A stretch of 64,000 bases of DNA. Source: Polyangiaceae bacterium (GTDB lineage: Bacteria > Myxococcota_A > Polyangia > Polyangiales > Polyangiaceae). The translations under genes were made by a program, and so were the position numbers. How positions within the stretch are numbered: position 1 is the first letter of the stretch; every line of letters begins with the position of its first letter. Shown here one piece after another: positions 45,570 through 56,356 of the stretch. Where the stretch lies: positions 1 through 64,000 of the forward strand of contig JALHPN010000001.1 in assembly GCA_022842465.1 (NCBI GenBank), in the 5' to 3' direction. The notes under the pieces are model-generated. The model did no database searches, was not told the DNA's origin, and worked only from the letters and a program-made list of their open reading frames with translations.

Positions 45570-45965
45570 ATGATGACCGACCCCATTTCCGACATGCTCG
45601 CGCGCATCCGTAACGCGTCGTTGGCTCGCCACGACCGCACGGAGATGCCGCACTCGAACCTCAAGCAGCACCTCGCGCAGGTGCTGAAGCAGGAGGGCTT
45701 CCTCGACGACGTCCGCGTCAGCGAGGGCGAGGGTCCCAAGACCCTCACGCTGGTCCTCCGTTACGGCCGCGACCGCTCCAGCGCCATCGACGGCGTCCGT
45801 CGCGTCTCGGCCCCTGGTCGCCGTGTCTACGTCCGCTACGACCGCATCCCGCGCGTCCGTTCGGGCATGGGCATCTCGATCCTCTCCACGAGCCGCGGGG
45901 TCATGACCGACCGCCAGGCGCGTGAGCAGCGGGTCGGCGGCGAGCTCCTCTGCGAGATTTGGTGA
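45570..45965 (+). CDS. rpsH: 30S ribosomal protein S8
   Basis: 131 aa central-domain protein. [21 protein letters not shown] is diagnostic, with the [21 protein letters not shown]-terminal block. In E. coli S8 represses this operon; no such site was identified here. Four bases separate it from rpsN. Confidence 0.97.
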   Translation: MMTDPISDMLARIRNASLARHDRTEMPHSNLKQHLAQVLKQEGFLDDVRVSEGEGPKTLTLVLRYGRDRSSAIDGVRRVSAPGRRVYVRYDRIPRVRSGMGISILSTSRGVMTDRQAREQRVGGELLCEIW

Positions 45966-45970
45966 TCGCC

Positions 45971-46579
45971 ATGGCAGCTCAGACTTCCTCTGCAAACGCA
46001 TCCGGTGTTCCGGCGGACCTCCGACAGTCTCGCGTGGGCAAGCGCCCCGTGGCGCTGCCGAAGGGCGTCACGGTCACCGTCTCGAACGGCAAGTTCGAGG
46101 TCAAGGGCCCGAAGGGGACGCTCACGCGCCCCGCGACGCCCAACGTGTCGCTCAAGGTCGAGGGCACCGAGCTCCAGGTCATGCCGACGGTCGGCGGCCG
46201 CGACGGCGCTCGCTTCCAGGGCCTCGCCCGCTCGCTCCTCAACGGCATGGTGACGGGCGTGAGCGCGGGGTACGTGAAGACCCTCCAGCTCGTCGGCACC
46301 GGTTACCGCGCCGAGCTCAAGGGCAAGATCCTGAACCTCGCCCTCGGGTTCTCGCACCCGGTGAACTTTCCGATCCCGGACGGCGTCACGGTGGTGATCC
46401 CCGGCGACTCGAAGGGCACCCTCATCGTCCTGTCCGGCTCGGACAAGGAAGTGATGGGCCAGACGGCCGCCAAGATCCGCGGGTTCCGCCCGCCGGAGCC
46501 GTACGGCGGCAAGGGCGTTCGCTACCAGGGCGAGAAGGTCCGCGAGAAGGCCGGCAAGGCCGCGAAGGGTGGTAAGTAG
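45971..46579 (+). CDS. rplF: 50S ribosomal protein L6
   Basis: 202 aa, a little longer at the N-terminus than usual because of about 15 polar residues. [20 protein letters not shown] and the C-terminal [20 protein letters not shown] box are the L6 signatures. ATG 45971 lies 5 nt after the rpsH stop. Confidence 0.97.
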   Translation: MAAQTSSANASGVPADLRQSRVGKRPVALPKGVTVTVSNGKFEVKGPKGTLTRPATPNVSLKVEGTELQVMPTVGGRDGARFQGLARSLLNGMVTGVSAGYVKTLQLVGTGYRAELKGKILNLALGFSHPVNFPIPDGVTVVIPGDSKGTLIVLSGSDKEVMGQTAAKIRGFRPPEPYGGKGVRYQGEKVREKAGKAAKGGK

Positions 46580-46581
46580 TC

Positions 46582-46941
46582 ATGGGGTCTGCACTCCAGG
46601 GGCGTGAGCGCCGCAAGCTCCGCATCCGTTCCAACGTCTCCGGCACGACCGAGCGTCCGCGCCTCACGGTCTTCCGTAGCCTCAAGCACATCTACGCCCA
46701 GGTGATCGACGACACCGAAGGCAAGACGCTCGCGCACGTCTCCACGCTCTCCAAGGACCTCAAGGGGCCCGCGGACGAAGCGGCGAAGAAGGACGCGGCC
46801 ACCCTCGTCGGCAAGGCCATCGCTGCCCAGCTCAAGGCCAAGGGCATCACCAAGGTCGTCTTCGACCGCAATGGCTACATGTACCACGGTCGCATCAAGG
46901 CTCTCGCCGACGGCGCCCGCGAAGCTGGCCTCGAGTTCTGA
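46582..46941 (+). CDS. rplR: 50S ribosomal protein L18
   Basis: 119 aa 5S-binding protein. [19 protein letters not shown] and [18 protein letters not shown] with [11 protein letters not shown] at the end are typical. Two bases follow rplF. Confidence 0.97.
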   Translation: MGSALQGRERRKLRIRSNVSGTTERPRLTVFRSLKHIYAQVIDDTEGKTLAHVSTLSKDLKGPADEAAKKDAATLVGKAIAAQLKAKGITKVVFDRNGYMYHGRIKALADGAREAGLEF

Positions 46942-46954
46942 AGGACATCTGATC

Positions 46955-47509
46955 ATGGCTATCGAACAGATCGACGAGGACAAGCTCAAGGAGCGCATCA
47001 TCCACATCAACCGCGTCGCGAAGGTCGTCAAGGGCGGCCGTCGCTTCTCGTTCGCGGCCCTCGTGGTCGTCGGTGACGAGAGCGGTCACGTGGGTGTCGG
47101 GCTCGGCAAGGCCAACGAGGTGCCGGAGGCGATCCGCAAGGGCAACGACCAGGCTCGCAAGAACCTGTTCAAGGTCCCCCTCGACGGCGTCACCATCCCG
47201 CACGAGGCGCACGGTCACTTCGGCGCAGGCCGCGTGTTCCTCCGCCCCGCCTCGCAGGGAACGGGCGTCATCGCCGGCGGCGCGGTCCGCGCCGTCGTCG
47301 AGTCGGCCGGCATCCACGACATCCTGACGAAGTGCATCGGCAGCGCGAACCCGCACAACGTGGTCCGCGCGACGATCCAGGCGCTCCGCCAGCTGAAGAA
47401 CGTCGACATGGTCGCCGGCAAGCGCGGGAAGCAAGCGGCTGACGTGCTTGCTAACCAGACCGTGAAGAAGGCGAAGAAGAAGGCCGTCCAGCCGGAGGCG
47501 ACGTCGTGA
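46955..47509 (+). CDS. rpsE: 30S ribosomal protein S5
   Basis: 184 aa decoding-fidelity protein. [20 protein letters not shown] and [18 protein letters not shown] mark it; the C-terminal [16 protein letters not shown] block is complete. A Lys-rich tail ends it. It overlaps the rpmD GTG by four bases. Confidence 0.97.
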   Translation: MAIEQIDEDKLKERIIHINRVAKVVKGGRRFSFAALVVVGDESGHVGVGLGKANEVPEAIRKGNDQARKNLFKVPLDGVTIPHEAHGHFGAGRVFLRPASQGTGVIAGGAVRAVVESAGIHDILTKCIGSANPHNVVRATIQALRQLKNVDMVAGKRGKQAADVLANQTVKKAKKKAVQPEATS

Positions 47510-47697
47510 AGGCCAAGCTCCGCGTGAAGCAGATCCGCAGCACGATCGGCGTCGATGCGCGCCAGCGCGAGAACCTGAAGGGTCTCGGGCTCGGGCGCAT
47601 CGGCAAGGTCGTCGTCGTCAACAACACCCCGTCCTTCCGTGGCGCCATCAAGCGCGTGCTCCACCTGGTCACGGTCGAAGAGGTCGACAATGGCTGA
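47506..47697 (+). CDS. rpmD: 50S ribosomal protein L30
   Basis: 63 aa. [20 protein letters not shown] and [19 protein letters not shown] are the family pattern. The start is GTG inside the rpsE stop. The stop lies 8 bases inside the rplO coding start. Confidence 0.96.
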   Translation: MKAKLRVKQIRSTIGVDARQRENLKGLGLGRIGKVVVVNNTPSFRGAIKRVLHLVTVEEVDNG

Positions 47698-48154
47698 CAC
47701 GCTCTCCAAGCTCGCGAAGCCCGCGGGTTCCACCGAGAAGAAGATCCGCAAGGGCCGTGGCGTCGGCTCCGGTATCGGCAAGACGGCCGGCCGCGGTCAG
47801 AAGGGCCAGTACGCTCGCCGCAGTCGCGGCGTGAAGCGTGGCTTCGAAGGCGGTCAGACCCCGCTCGCGCGTCGTCTCCCGAAGCGTGGCTTCACGAACA
47901 AGTTCGCCGACAAGGTCGCCGAAGTGAACGTGTGCCAGCTCGAGGCGTTCGCCGCCGGTGCGAAGGTCGACGAGGCGGCGCTCCGCGCGGCCGGGCTCGT
48001 CAAGGGCGCCTGCGACAAGATCAAGGTGCTGGGCAAGGGCGACCTCACGAAGGCCGTCACCGTCACGGCGCACGCGTTCTCGAAGTCGGCCCAGGAGAAG
48101 ATCGCCAAGGCCGGCGGCAAGACGCTCCTCGTGTCCGCCGCGGCCGGTGAGTGA
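47690..48154 (+). CDS. rplO: 50S ribosomal protein L15
   Basis: 154 aa. GRGVGSGIGKTAGRGQKGQ and GFEGGQTPLARRLPKRGF are the glycine-rich N-terminal signature. The C-terminal globular part ends KTLLVSAAAGE. ATG 47690 overlaps rpmD. Confidence 0.97.
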   Translation: MADTLSKLAKPAGSTEKKIRKGRGVGSGIGKTAGRGQKGQYARRSRGVKRGFEGGQTPLARRLPKRGFTNKFADKVAEVNVCQLEAFAAGAKVDEAALRAAGLVKGACDKIKVLGKGDLTKAVTVTAHAFSKSAQEKIAKAGGKTLLVSAAAGE

Positions 48155-48170
48155 CGTCGGTGCCTGAGAT

Positions 48171-48188
48171 GAGCGAGCGTAGCGAGCG
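48171..48188. repeat. GAGCGAGCG-type repeat, copy 2
   Basis: GAGCGAGCG-TA-GCGAGCG lies between rplO and secY and is the inverted counterpart of the element in the rplV leader (41686-41703), 17 of 18 bases. It ends 6 nt before the secY start, so it would cover the ribosome-binding region. Confidence 0.45.
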
Positions 48189-48194
48189 TCTAGG

Positions 48195-49534
<1,340 letters not shown>

Positions 49535-49538
<4 letters not shown>

Positions 49539-50161
49539 GGCTGATCTTCGTCGGCCCGCCGGGCGCCGGGAAGGGCACCCAGGCCAAGATCATCTGCGCG
49601 AAGTGGAAGATCCCGCAGATCTCCACCGGCGACATGCTCCGCGAGGCCAAGGCGTCCGGGAAGCTTCCGCAGGAGCTCGTGCAGAAGATGGCCTCGGGCG
49701 GCCTCGTGCCCGACGAGGTCGTCATCGACCTCATCCGCCAGCGCACCGAGCAGGCCGACGCCCAGAGCGGCTTCCTCCTCGACGGGTTCCCGCGCACGGT
49801 CCCGCAGGCCGAGGCGCTCGACAAGCTCCTCGCGACCCGCGCCGAGAAGCTGAACGTCGTCGTCGCCCTCCAGGTCGCCAAGGATCTGCTCGTCGAGCGT
49901 GCCACGCTCCGGCGGACCGACAAACGCACTGGACAGATCTACCACTTGAAGTATAAGCCTCCGCCCCCGGATGCCGAGTTGGAGCATCGGGCGGACGACC
50001 AAGAAGAAGTCGTCCGGAATCGCATCGAGACGTACGAGAAGATGACGGCGGATCTGCTCCCCTTCTACGAGAAGACGGGGCTCCTCCGGCGGATCGATGG
50101 GGTCGGCGAGGTCGAGGAAATCACCCGCCGGGTGATGGCAGCGCTCGAAGCTGCGAAGTGA
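49535..50161 (+). CDS. adk: Adenylate kinase
   Basis: 208 aa. P-loop GPPGAGKGTQ (7-16), STGDMLR, GFLLDGFPRTVPQAE and the lid start LRRTDKRTGQIYHLKYKPP are present. The lid lacks the Cys4 zinc site. It interconverts AMP, ADP and ATP. It lies in the usual secY-adk-infA order. Confidence 0.97.
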
Positions 50162-50209
50162 ACCGAAGAGAGTGGTTTCTAGCTTTCGTGAGGGTGAAAG
50201 GCCGAGTGG

Positions 50210-50452
50210 ATGAGTGAACGTCGTGAGCGGAAAGAGCCGAAGGGCGACAAGCTCGAGTTCGATGGCGTCGTACAAGAGGCGCTGCCGAACGCGATGTTCC
50301 GCGTCAAGTGCGACAACGGGCTGATCGTCCTCGCGACGATCAGCGGCAGGATGCGGCAGTTCTACATCCGCATCCTCCCCGGTGACCGCGTCACCGTCGA
50401 GGTCAGCCCCTATGACCCCAGCCGCGGTCGCATCACCTATCGTCACAAGTGA
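50210..50452 (+). CDS. infA: Translation initiation factor IF-1
   Basis: 80 aa OB-fold factor that blocks the A site during initiation. The core is [23 protein letters not shown] and ends [10 protein letters not shown]; the first 12 residues are a charged extension. Confidence 0.95.
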   Translation: MSERRERKEPKGDKLEFDGVVQEALPNAMFRVKCDNGLIVLATISGRMRQFYIRILPGDRVTVEVSPYDPSRGRITYRHK

Positions 50453-50470
50453 ACGTTTCGGGAGCGAGTC

Positions 50471-50587
50471 ATGAAGGTCCGTCCGTCCGTCAAGAAGATT
50501 TGCGACAAGTGCAAGGTGGTCCGGCGCAAGGGCGTCGTTCGCATCATCTGTGAGAACCCGCGCCACAAGCAGCGGCAAGGCAACTAA
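50471..50587 (+). CDS. rpmJ: 50S ribosomal protein L36
   Basis: 38 aa: starts [14 protein letters not shown] and ends HKQRQGN. Three Cys and one His (CDKC, IC, RH) form the zinc site of the C+ type. It lies between infA and rpsM and is too short to stand out by length alone; codon use and position support it. Confidence 0.96.
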   Translation: MKVRPSVKKICDKCKVVRRKGVVRIICENPRHKQRQGN

Positions 50588-50599
50588 GGAAGCACCGTC

Positions 50600-50986
50600 A
50601 TGGCTCGTATCGCAGGCGTCGACCTCCCCCGCCACAAGCACATCGCCTACGCGCTCCCGTACCTCTACGGTATCGGCAAGACGCTCGCGGCCGAGATCTG
50701 CCGGAAGGCGAACATCCCGCTCGATCGCAAGACCGAGGAGCTCACCGAGGGTGACATCAAGCGCATCCGCGAGCTGCTCGAGACCGAGTACCGCGTGGAG
50801 GGCGATCTCCGCCGCGAGGTGCAGATGAACATCAAGCGCCTGATGGACCTCGGCTGCTATCGCGGCCTCCGTCACCGCAAGGGCCTGCCCGTCAACGGAC
50901 AGCGCACGCACACCAACGCGCGTACCCGCAAGGGCCCGCGTAAGGGCGTCCTCTCGCGCGCCGGCGCGTCCCGCAAGCCTGGCTGA
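50600..50986 (+). CDS. rpsM: 30S ribosomal protein S13
   Basis: 128 aa head protein that contacts P-site t[18 protein letters not shown] and [21 protein letters not shown] are diagnostic. Forty bases follow to rpsK. Confidence 0.98.
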   Translation: MARIAGVDLPRHKHIAYALPYLYGIGKTLAAEICRKANIPLDRKTEELTEGDIKRIRELLETEYRVEGDLRREVQMNIKRLMDLGCYRGLRHRKGLPVNGQRTHTNARTRKGPRKGVLSRAGASRKPG

Positions 50987-51026
50987 TCGCCGGCCCACCC
51001 AGTCTCAAAAGGATCCGGAGTAAGTC

Positions 51027-51455
51027 ATGGCCAGCACGAAGCAGTCATCCGCGCAGGGCGGAGCCGCCGCCGCGAAGGCGAAGGGTGGCAAGAAGAAGGT
51101 CAAGAAGAACGTCGCGACGGGCATCGCCCACATCCAGTCGACGTTCAACAACACCGTCGTCACGATCACGGACGTCAACGGGAACACCGTGTCCTGGTCG
51201 AGCGCCGGCTCGCGCGGCTTCAAGGGCTCGCGCAAGTCGACGCCCTTCGCCGCGCAGCTCGCCGCCGAAGAGGCGGGGCGCAAGGCGATGGAGCACGGCA
51301 TGCGCTCGATCGCGATCTTCGTGAAGGGCCCCGGCGCCGGGCGCGAGTCCGCGCTCCGCGCGCTCCAGACGGCCGGCTTCAAGGTCACGCTCATCCGTGA
51401 CGTCACGCCGGTCCCGCACAACGGATGCCGGCCGCCGAAGCGGCGCCGCGTCTGA
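51027..51455 (+). CDS. rpsK: 30S ribosomal protein S11
   Basis: 142 aa platform protein. [19 protein letters not shown] and [14 protein letters not shown], ending [10 protein letters not shown], are the S11 signature. The first 25 residues are a Ser/Ala/Lys-rich extension. In most bacteria rpsD follows; here a terminator and two unrelated genes follow. Confidence 0.98.
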   Translation: MASTKQSSAQGGAAAAKAKGGKKKVKKNVATGIAHIQSTFNNTVVTITDVNGNTVSWSSAGSRGFKGSRKSTPFAAQLAAEEAGRKAMEHGMRSIAIFVKGPGAGRESALRALQTAGFKVTLIRDVTPVPHNGCRPPKRRRV

Positions 51456-51494
51456 GGATCGAGGCGCGGGGCTGAACGCCCCCGCCGCTCGTCG

Positions 51495-51525
51495 AGCGCT
51501 GCTCTCCGGAAAGGGAGCGGCGCTT
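51495..51525 (+). terminator. Terminator after rpsK
   Basis: AGCGCTGCTCTC pairs with GGGAGCGGCGCT over 12 bp with two wobble pairs; the loop is about six bases. It follows the rpsK stop by 39 nt. It ends the second ribosomal transcript. Confidence 0.75.
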
Positions 51526-51659
51526 CGCGCATTTGGGGCCCCGTTCGCGAGTGGGACGGTCCGTGCGTCAGTCTGCGCACGCCCCCGGGGGTAGCGCGGT
51601 GGATGGCCCCTCGTATCGGCGGTCGATTCGTCGGCACGAGGAGTGCTCCATGGGGACGC

Positions 51660-52571
51660 ATGCGCTCTTCTGGCCAGCGGCTGGCTCTCCTCGCGTCGCT
51701 GTCGTTCCTCGCGTGTGGAGGACGCCTCGAGAGCGATGACGGCGTCTCGCGTGGTCCCGAGTCGCCGCGGACGTTCGACGCGCAGCCGCCCACCGCCGTC
51801 GGCCCGGGCCCGGATGCGCCGCGCGCTGCGCCCCTACCGCCGCCGACCACGAGGGTGTCCCGAGGATACGTCCGCCTCGTGAGTCCCGCTCTCGGCGAAC
51901 CGAGCCAACCCGGGCTCGTCCCGGCCGACGCCCACTTCCACGAGGCGGTCACGACGACCATCACATGGGGGTGCACCGAGCGTGACCGCGACGCCGCGGC
52001 GTCACCGGTCTTCCTCGCGTCGCATGACGCGGGGACGGTTACCCTCGCGTTCGCGCCCGCGCAGCGGCTCGAGCCGCTCGACCTCGTCAGGCTCACGGCC
52101 GCGACGCGGTACTACCCCGCGCGCGAGGACTGGGCCGACGGGTGGAAGGCCCGGAGCGAGGGGGTCGACGCGCCGATGACCGTCAGCGCGAGTGGAGGAA
52201 CGGACGTGCCCGCGTTCTCTGTCGTCGCGCGGTCGGCGGAGACGACCTCCTTCCGAGGCGTCCCGGACGACGAAGCGGTGCTCCCCTCGGGCGACCTGGT
52301 CTTGACCTGGCCGGACACCCGCAACGACGAGGTCGAAGCCATCCTCTACAGCGGCGCACGCATCGTGTGGTGCAAGATGCCGGCGAGCGCCATGACCCTC
52401 CGCATCCCGGCGAGCATGGTGGAGAGCGTCCGCACGCACGCGGGGGACTACGAGAATTTTCGCGGGCTCGTCGTCACGGCCGCGCGCAGGACGCTCGTCG
52501 ACGTCGAGGGCGTGGCCGTCGAGGTCCTCAGCGAAGAGCGCCGCGATCGGAGTCTCCGCGCGAGGAACTGA
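51660..52571 (+). CDS. Lipoprotein of unknown function
   Basis: 303 aa. The lipobox LSFLAC gives Cys19. A Pro-rich linker (to about 65) precedes a beta-rich domain with no recognised family. ATG 51660, preceded by TGGGGACG, is chosen over an ATG at 51603 because the signal peptide follows it at once. It and the next gene split rpsK from rpsD. Confidence 0.72.
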   Translation: MRSSGQRLALLASLSFLACGGRLESDDGVSRGPESPRTFDAQPPTAVGPGPDAPRAAPLPPPTTRVSRGYVRLVSPALGEPSQPGLVPADAHFHEAVTTTITWGCTERDRDAAASPVFLASHDAGTVTLAFAPAQRLEPLDLVRLTAATRYYPAREDWADGWKARSEGVDAPMTVSASGGTDVPAFSVVARSAETTSFRGVPDDEAVLPSGDLVLTWPDTRNDEVEAILYSGARIVWCKMPASAMTLRIPASMVESVRTHAGDYENFRGLVVTAARRTLVDVEGVAVEVLSEERRDRSLRARN

Positions 52572-52661
52572 CGGGGAACGGCGGGCTCGAGCTCGACGGT
52601 TCGTGGAGCGACGCGCGACTCGTCACGAACGCGTCCGGCGTGCGATGGTTCGAGGTGAACC

Positions 52662-53522
52662 ATGTCGCGCCTGCATGCCGCCGTCCTCGTCGCGACCGTC
52701 ATCCTCGTCGCTTGCCGCGCGCGCCGTGGCGACGTCGTCACGGACGCGGCGCCTCGCGATCCCGCGCCGGCGTCGTCGGCCCCCGACGCGTCGGACGTGC
52801 GACCGACGCTGCCGCCCCTCGGGGGCGTCCCGTGGATGACGACCGTCGAGCTCGAGGACGGAAGCTACGCGCACGTGGCGGTTCCGCTCGGGGCGACGCG
52901 GGCGATGCCGATCGTCGTCGGCGTCCACGGGGCGGCGGACCACGCCGACTGGGCGTGCTCGGAGTGGCGCGCGACCGTCGGCGGCGGGGCGTGGGTGGTC
53001 TGCCCGCGCGGAACGCCGGATCCGCGCGCGGAGGGGGCGCTCGTCTGGAGCTCCGCGGCGCAGATCACCCGCAATGCGGCGCGCGCCGTCGCGGCCGTGC
53101 GCGCGCGGTTCGGGCTGTACGTCGCGGACGGGCCCGCTGTGTACGGCGCCTGGTCCCAGGGCGCGACCCTCGCCGGTGAGGTCATGGCCGGCGCGGCGCG
53201 CGACGCGCACGACGGGGTAGGGCTCGCCTATGACCGCGTCGTCCTCGTGGAGGGCGGGTACGGCGGCGTGGACGCACGGGCCATGGCGCGCTCGTTCGCG
53301 AAGGGTGGCGTCGGCCGCGCGCTCGTCTGCTGCGCCAGCACGGCGTGCCGCAAGCTCGCGGTCGACCTCCGCGGCGCCGGCCCTGCGGTCGGTCTCGAGG
53401 TCCACGTCGTGGACGTCGGGCTCCGGGGGCACGTCTTCGACAAGCCCGTCTTCGAGGCGATCGCGGGGGAGCTCCCCTGGCTCCTCGCCGGCGACGCGCG
53501 CTGGACCGGGCTCCTGCGGTGA
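52662..53522 (+). CDS. Alpha/beta-hydrolase-like lipoprotein
   Basis: 286 aa. Lipobox LVAC (Cys18), then an Ala/Pro/Asp linker. The fold has VGVHGAADHADW as the oxyanion region, YGAWSQGATLAG as a nucleophile elbow (Ser in AWSQG) and GLRGHVFDKP for the His. The Asp is not clear. It would hydrolyse an unknown substrate in the periplasm. Same strand as the lipoprotein before it, with 90 bp between. Confidence 0.68.
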   Translation: MSRLHAAVLVATVILVACRARRGDVVTDAAPRDPAPASSAPDASDVRPTLPPLGGVPWMTTVELEDGSYAHVAVPLGATRAMPIVVGVHGAADHADWACSEWRATVGGGAWVVCPRGTPDPRAEGALVWSSAAQITRNAARAVAAVRARFGLYVADGPAVYGAWSQGATLAGEVMAGAARDAHDGVGLAYDRVVLVEGGYGGVDARAMARSFAKGGVGRALVCCASTACRKLAVDLRGAGPAVGLEVHVVDVGLRGHVFDKPVFEAIAGELPWLLAGDARWTGLLR

Positions 53523-53532
53523 GCCGCGCGGC

Positions 53533-53559
53533 TTGCAATTTGCCGCGGTTCGTCTAAAA
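53533..53559 (+). promoter_or_regulatory. Candidate promoter of rpsD
   Basis: TTGCAA (53533-53538), 15 nt, then CTAAAA (53554-53559). These are the same hexamers as in the rpsJ promoter (189-216). About 150 nt of leader follow before rpsD; no gene lies in it. Confidence 0.45.
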
Positions 53560-53708
53560 AGCGCTTCCCCCGCCCGAACCTCACGGATCTCCGTGGGAAG
53601 AGGGCAAGCCGGGACGAAGCCAGGTCTCGAGGGATCGCCCTCGGAGCTGCGTGTAAACCGGTCGATTTTCTCCTGGGGCTGCCCGGGAATCACGAGGAAG
53701 AAGAGAGA

Positions 53709-54338
53709 ATGGCTCGTTACATCGGTCCCGTCTGCAAGCTCTGCCGCCGCGAGGGCATGAAGCTCTTTCTGAAGGGCGAGCGCTGCTACACGGACAAGTG
53801 CGCCGTCACGCGTCGTCCCTACCCGCCGGGCCAGCACGGCCAGGGCCGCATCAAGCTGACGGAGTACGCGGTGCGTCTCCGCGAGAAGCAGAAGACTCGC
53901 CGCATCTACGGCGTCCTCGAGCGCCAGTTCCGCGACTACTACTTCGATGCGACGCGGCGCAAGGGCCGCACGGGCGAGCAGATGCTCGGCCTCATCGAGA
54001 GCCGCCTCGACAACGTCGTGCACCGGCTCGGCTTCGCCTCGTCGCGCAACGAGGGCCGCCAGCTCGTGAAGCACGGCCACATCCTCATCAACGGCAAGCG
54101 CGTCGACATCCCCTCGTACCTCCTCAAGGCGGGCGACAAGGTGGAGGTCCGTGAGAAGAGCCGCGGCATCAAGTACATCGCCGCGTCCCTCGCGCAGGTG
54201 GAGCGTCGTCCGACCCTGTCGTGGCTCGAGCTCGACAAGGCGAACTTCGCCGGCACGTTCAAGGGCTTCCCCGTCCGCGAGGAGCTGAACGAGCCCCCCA
54301 TCCGCGAGCAGTACATCGTCGAATATTACTCCCGCTGA
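53709..54338 (+). CDS. rpsD: 30S ribosomal protein S4, zinc-binding type
   Basis: 209 aa primary 16S-binding protein. The C+ zinc knuckle is CKLCRREG with CYTDKC. The S4 domain has [17 protein letters not shown] and [18 protein letters not shown]; it ends VEYYSR. It is its own transcription unit here, 2.2 kb after rpsK. Confidence 0.98.
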   Translation: MARYIGPVCKLCRREGMKLFLKGERCYTDKCAVTRRPYPPGQHGQGRIKLTEYAVRLREKQKTRRIYGVLERQFRDYYFDATRRKGRTGEQMLGLIESRLDNVVHRLGFASSRNEGRQLVKHGHILINGKRVDIPSYLLKAGDKVEVREKSRGIKYIAASLAQVERRPTLSWLELDKANFAGTFKGFPVREELNEPPIREQYIVEYYSR

Positions 54339-54400
54339 CGCGGCCATCCGCGGCGGATCCCTTCGCCGTGCCTTCGTCGCCTCGCTGCGACGTACTGGGG

Positions 54401-54607
54401 CCCCACGTACTCGTGGGGATGTCACAGACGTCTCGCTCGGCTCCTCGGCACGGCTCGGTCTCCACCGCGGCTGACCACGTCAGGTGGTCATCACATGTCA
54501 TCGCAACAAACACGGGCAGGCGACGGGGGGATCCGCGAAGCGGGTTTCAGAGATTTCCCGGGATCGCCGCGTGAAACACGAGAAGGGGTCCCACGTCCTT
54601 CGTGGGG
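54401..54607 (+). promoter_or_regulatory. Leader of rpoA with duplicated hairpins
   Basis: CCCCACG-TACT-CGTGGGG (54401-54418) and TCCCACG-TCCTT-CGTGGGG (54589-54607) are near-identical hairpins, each in a GGGG..GGGGAT context. Between them is a third, TGACCAC-GTGGTCA (54472-54490). The first follows rpsD by about 60 nt; the last ends 23 nt before rpoA. They may be a terminator, an operator and an attenuator, or a protein-binding pair. The gap 54339-54630 has no gene. Confidence 0.5.
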
Positions 54608-54630
54608 ATCCAGGAAAGTAGGAGCACTGC

Positions 54631-55653
54631 ATGAGCAACATCGTGACGCGTAACTGGCGTGACCTCATCCGTCCGCGCGGGATCCAGATCGAGCAGGAGA
54701 CGCTCACCGACTTCTACGGTCGCTTCTCGTGCGAGCCGCTCGAGCGCGGCTACGGCATCACGCTCGGCAACTCGCTCCGCCGCGTGCTCCTCTCGTCGCT
54801 CCAGGGCGCTGCCATCACGGCCGTCCGCGTCGAGGGCGCCCTCCACGAGTTCACCACGGTGAGCGACGTCGTCGAGGACGTGACGGACATCATCCTCAAC
54901 CTGAAGGAAGTCGTCCTCAAGGCCGCGACCGCGAAGACGTACACCGTTCGCATCGACAAGGAGGGCCCTGGCCCCGTCTACGCGAAGGACATCCAGCTCG
55001 TCGACGGCCTCACCGTCCTGAACCCCGACCACCTCATCGCGACCCTCGACAAGAAGGGTCCGCTCCAGATGGAGCTGACGGTGAACGTGGGCCGCGGCTA
55101 CGTCCCCGCCGAAAAGAACAAGACCCCGACGATGTCGATCGGCACCATCCCGATCGACGCGCTCTTCTCGCCCGTGCGCAAGGTGAACTACACGGTCACC
55201 AACGCCCGCGTCGGTCAGGTCACCGACTTCGACAAGCTCTCGCTCGAAGTCTGGACGAACGGCAGCGTGAAGCCCCAGGACGCCGTCGCGTACGCGGCGA
55301 AGATCCTGAAGGAGCAGCTCACGATCTTCATCAACTTCGAGGAGACCGAGGAGACGAGCTACGTCCAGGGAACGCCCGAGGACGAGCCGCTCAACGAGAA
55401 CCTCTTCCGCTCCGTCGACGAGCTCGAGCTCTCCGTGCGCTCGGCCAACTGCCTCCAGAACGCGAACATCACGCTCATCGGCGAGCTCGTTCAGCGGACG
55501 GAGCAGGACATGCTCAAGACGAAGAACTTCGGCCGCAAGAGCCTCAAGGAGATCAAGGAGATCCTTGCCAACATGGGTCTCTCGCTCGGCATGAAGATCG
55601 ACAACTGGCCCCAGATGCTCGAGCGCTGGAAGGCCCAGCAGGCGCAAAACTGA
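54631..55653 (+). CDS. rpoA: RNA polymerase alpha subunit
   Basis: 340 aa. The N-terminal domain has the dimer motif [20 protein letters not shown]. The C-terminal domain has [16 protein letters not shown] and [17 protein letters not shown], which contact activators and UP DNA. An AGGAG site precedes the ATG. Confidence 0.98.
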   Translation: MSNIVTRNWRDLIRPRGIQIEQETLTDFYGRFSCEPLERGYGITLGNSLRRVLLSSLQGAAITAVRVEGALHEFTTVSDVVEDVTDIILNLKEVVLKAATAKTYTVRIDKEGPGPVYAKDIQLVDGLTVLNPDHLIATLDKKGPLQMELTVNVGRGYVPAEKNKTPTMSIGTIPIDALFSPVRKVNYTVTNARVGQVTDFDKLSLEVWTNGSVKPQDAVAYAAKILKEQLTIFINFEETEETSYVQGTPEDEPLNENLFRSVDELELSVRSANCLQNANITLIGELVQRTEQDMLKTKNFGRKSLKEIKEILANMGLSLGMKIDNWPQMLERWKAQQAQN

Positions 55654-55751
55654 GTCCCACCAGACGGGGCGCGCCGACACGGGCGCCCCGTCGACCGTTC
55701 GCGCGTACCTGATCCGGCGCGCGGCGGGCCTCCGAAAGAAAGAAGACAGTC

Positions 55752-56285
55752 ATGAGGCATCAGAACTCCGGTCGTAAGTTCGACCGCAACAGCGAGAGCC
55801 GTCGCGCCATGTTCCGCAACATGGCGGCCAACCTCATCCTCAACGAGAGGATCGAGACGACCGACGCGAAGGCCAAGGAGCTCCGTCGCGTGGCGGAGAA
55901 GCTCATCACCAAGGCGCGTCGCCTCGGTGAGGTCGCCTACACCCAGAGCGATACGATGTCGGCCGGCGACAAGGCGAATCGCCTCGCGGTGAAGCGCCAG
56001 CTCCTCTCGTACCTCCCGCGCTTCGGCGTCCTCGTCTCCAAGGGCGGCGAGACGAAGAAGGTCGACCTCGTCGAGAAGCTCCTCCTCGATCTCGCGAAGC
56101 GCTTCAAGGATCGCCCGGGTGGCTACACGCGCATCATCAAGGTGGGCCTCCGCCGTGGTGACAACGCGCCGCTCTCGCTGATCGAGCTCGTCGACTCCGC
56201 GCCTGCCGCGGAAGGCGCGGCCGAAGGCGAGAAGCCGGCGAAGGCGAAGAAGGCGAAGAAGGCTGCCGCGGTCGCCGCAGGCTGA
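55752..56285 (+). CDS. rplQ: 50S ribosomal protein L17 with C-terminal tail
   Basis: 177 aa compared with about 120. MRHQNSGRKFDRNSESRRAMF and TTDAKAKELRRVAEKLIT identify L17. Some extra length is in the core and the rest is an Ala/Lys/Glu tail (KPAKAKKAKKAAAV). It follows rpoA by 98 nt, as usual in the alpha operon. Confidence 0.97.
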   Translation: MRHQNSGRKFDRNSESRRAMFRNMAANLILNERIETTDAKAKELRRVAEKLITKARRLGEVAYTQSDTMSAGDKANRLAVKRQLLSYLPRFGVLVSKGGETKKVDLVEKLLLDLAKRFKDRPGGYTRIIKVGLRRGDNAPLSLIELVDSAPAAEGAAEGEKPAKAKKAKKAAAVAAG

Positions 56286-56303
56286 TTCGTCCACGTGAGA
56301 CGA

Positions 56304-56332
56304 GGGCGGTCCTCCTTCGGGAGCGGCCGCCC
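56304..56332 (+). terminator. Terminator after rplQ
   Basis: A 12-bp stem (56304-56315 with 56320-56332, one bulge) closes on a stable TTCG tetraloop, 18 nt after the rplQ stop, followed by TTCGTCGTTTG. It also separates the alpha operon from the convergent gene ending at 56357. Confidence 0.85.
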
Positions 56333-56356
56333 TTCGTCGTTTGTCGCGGCGGCCGG

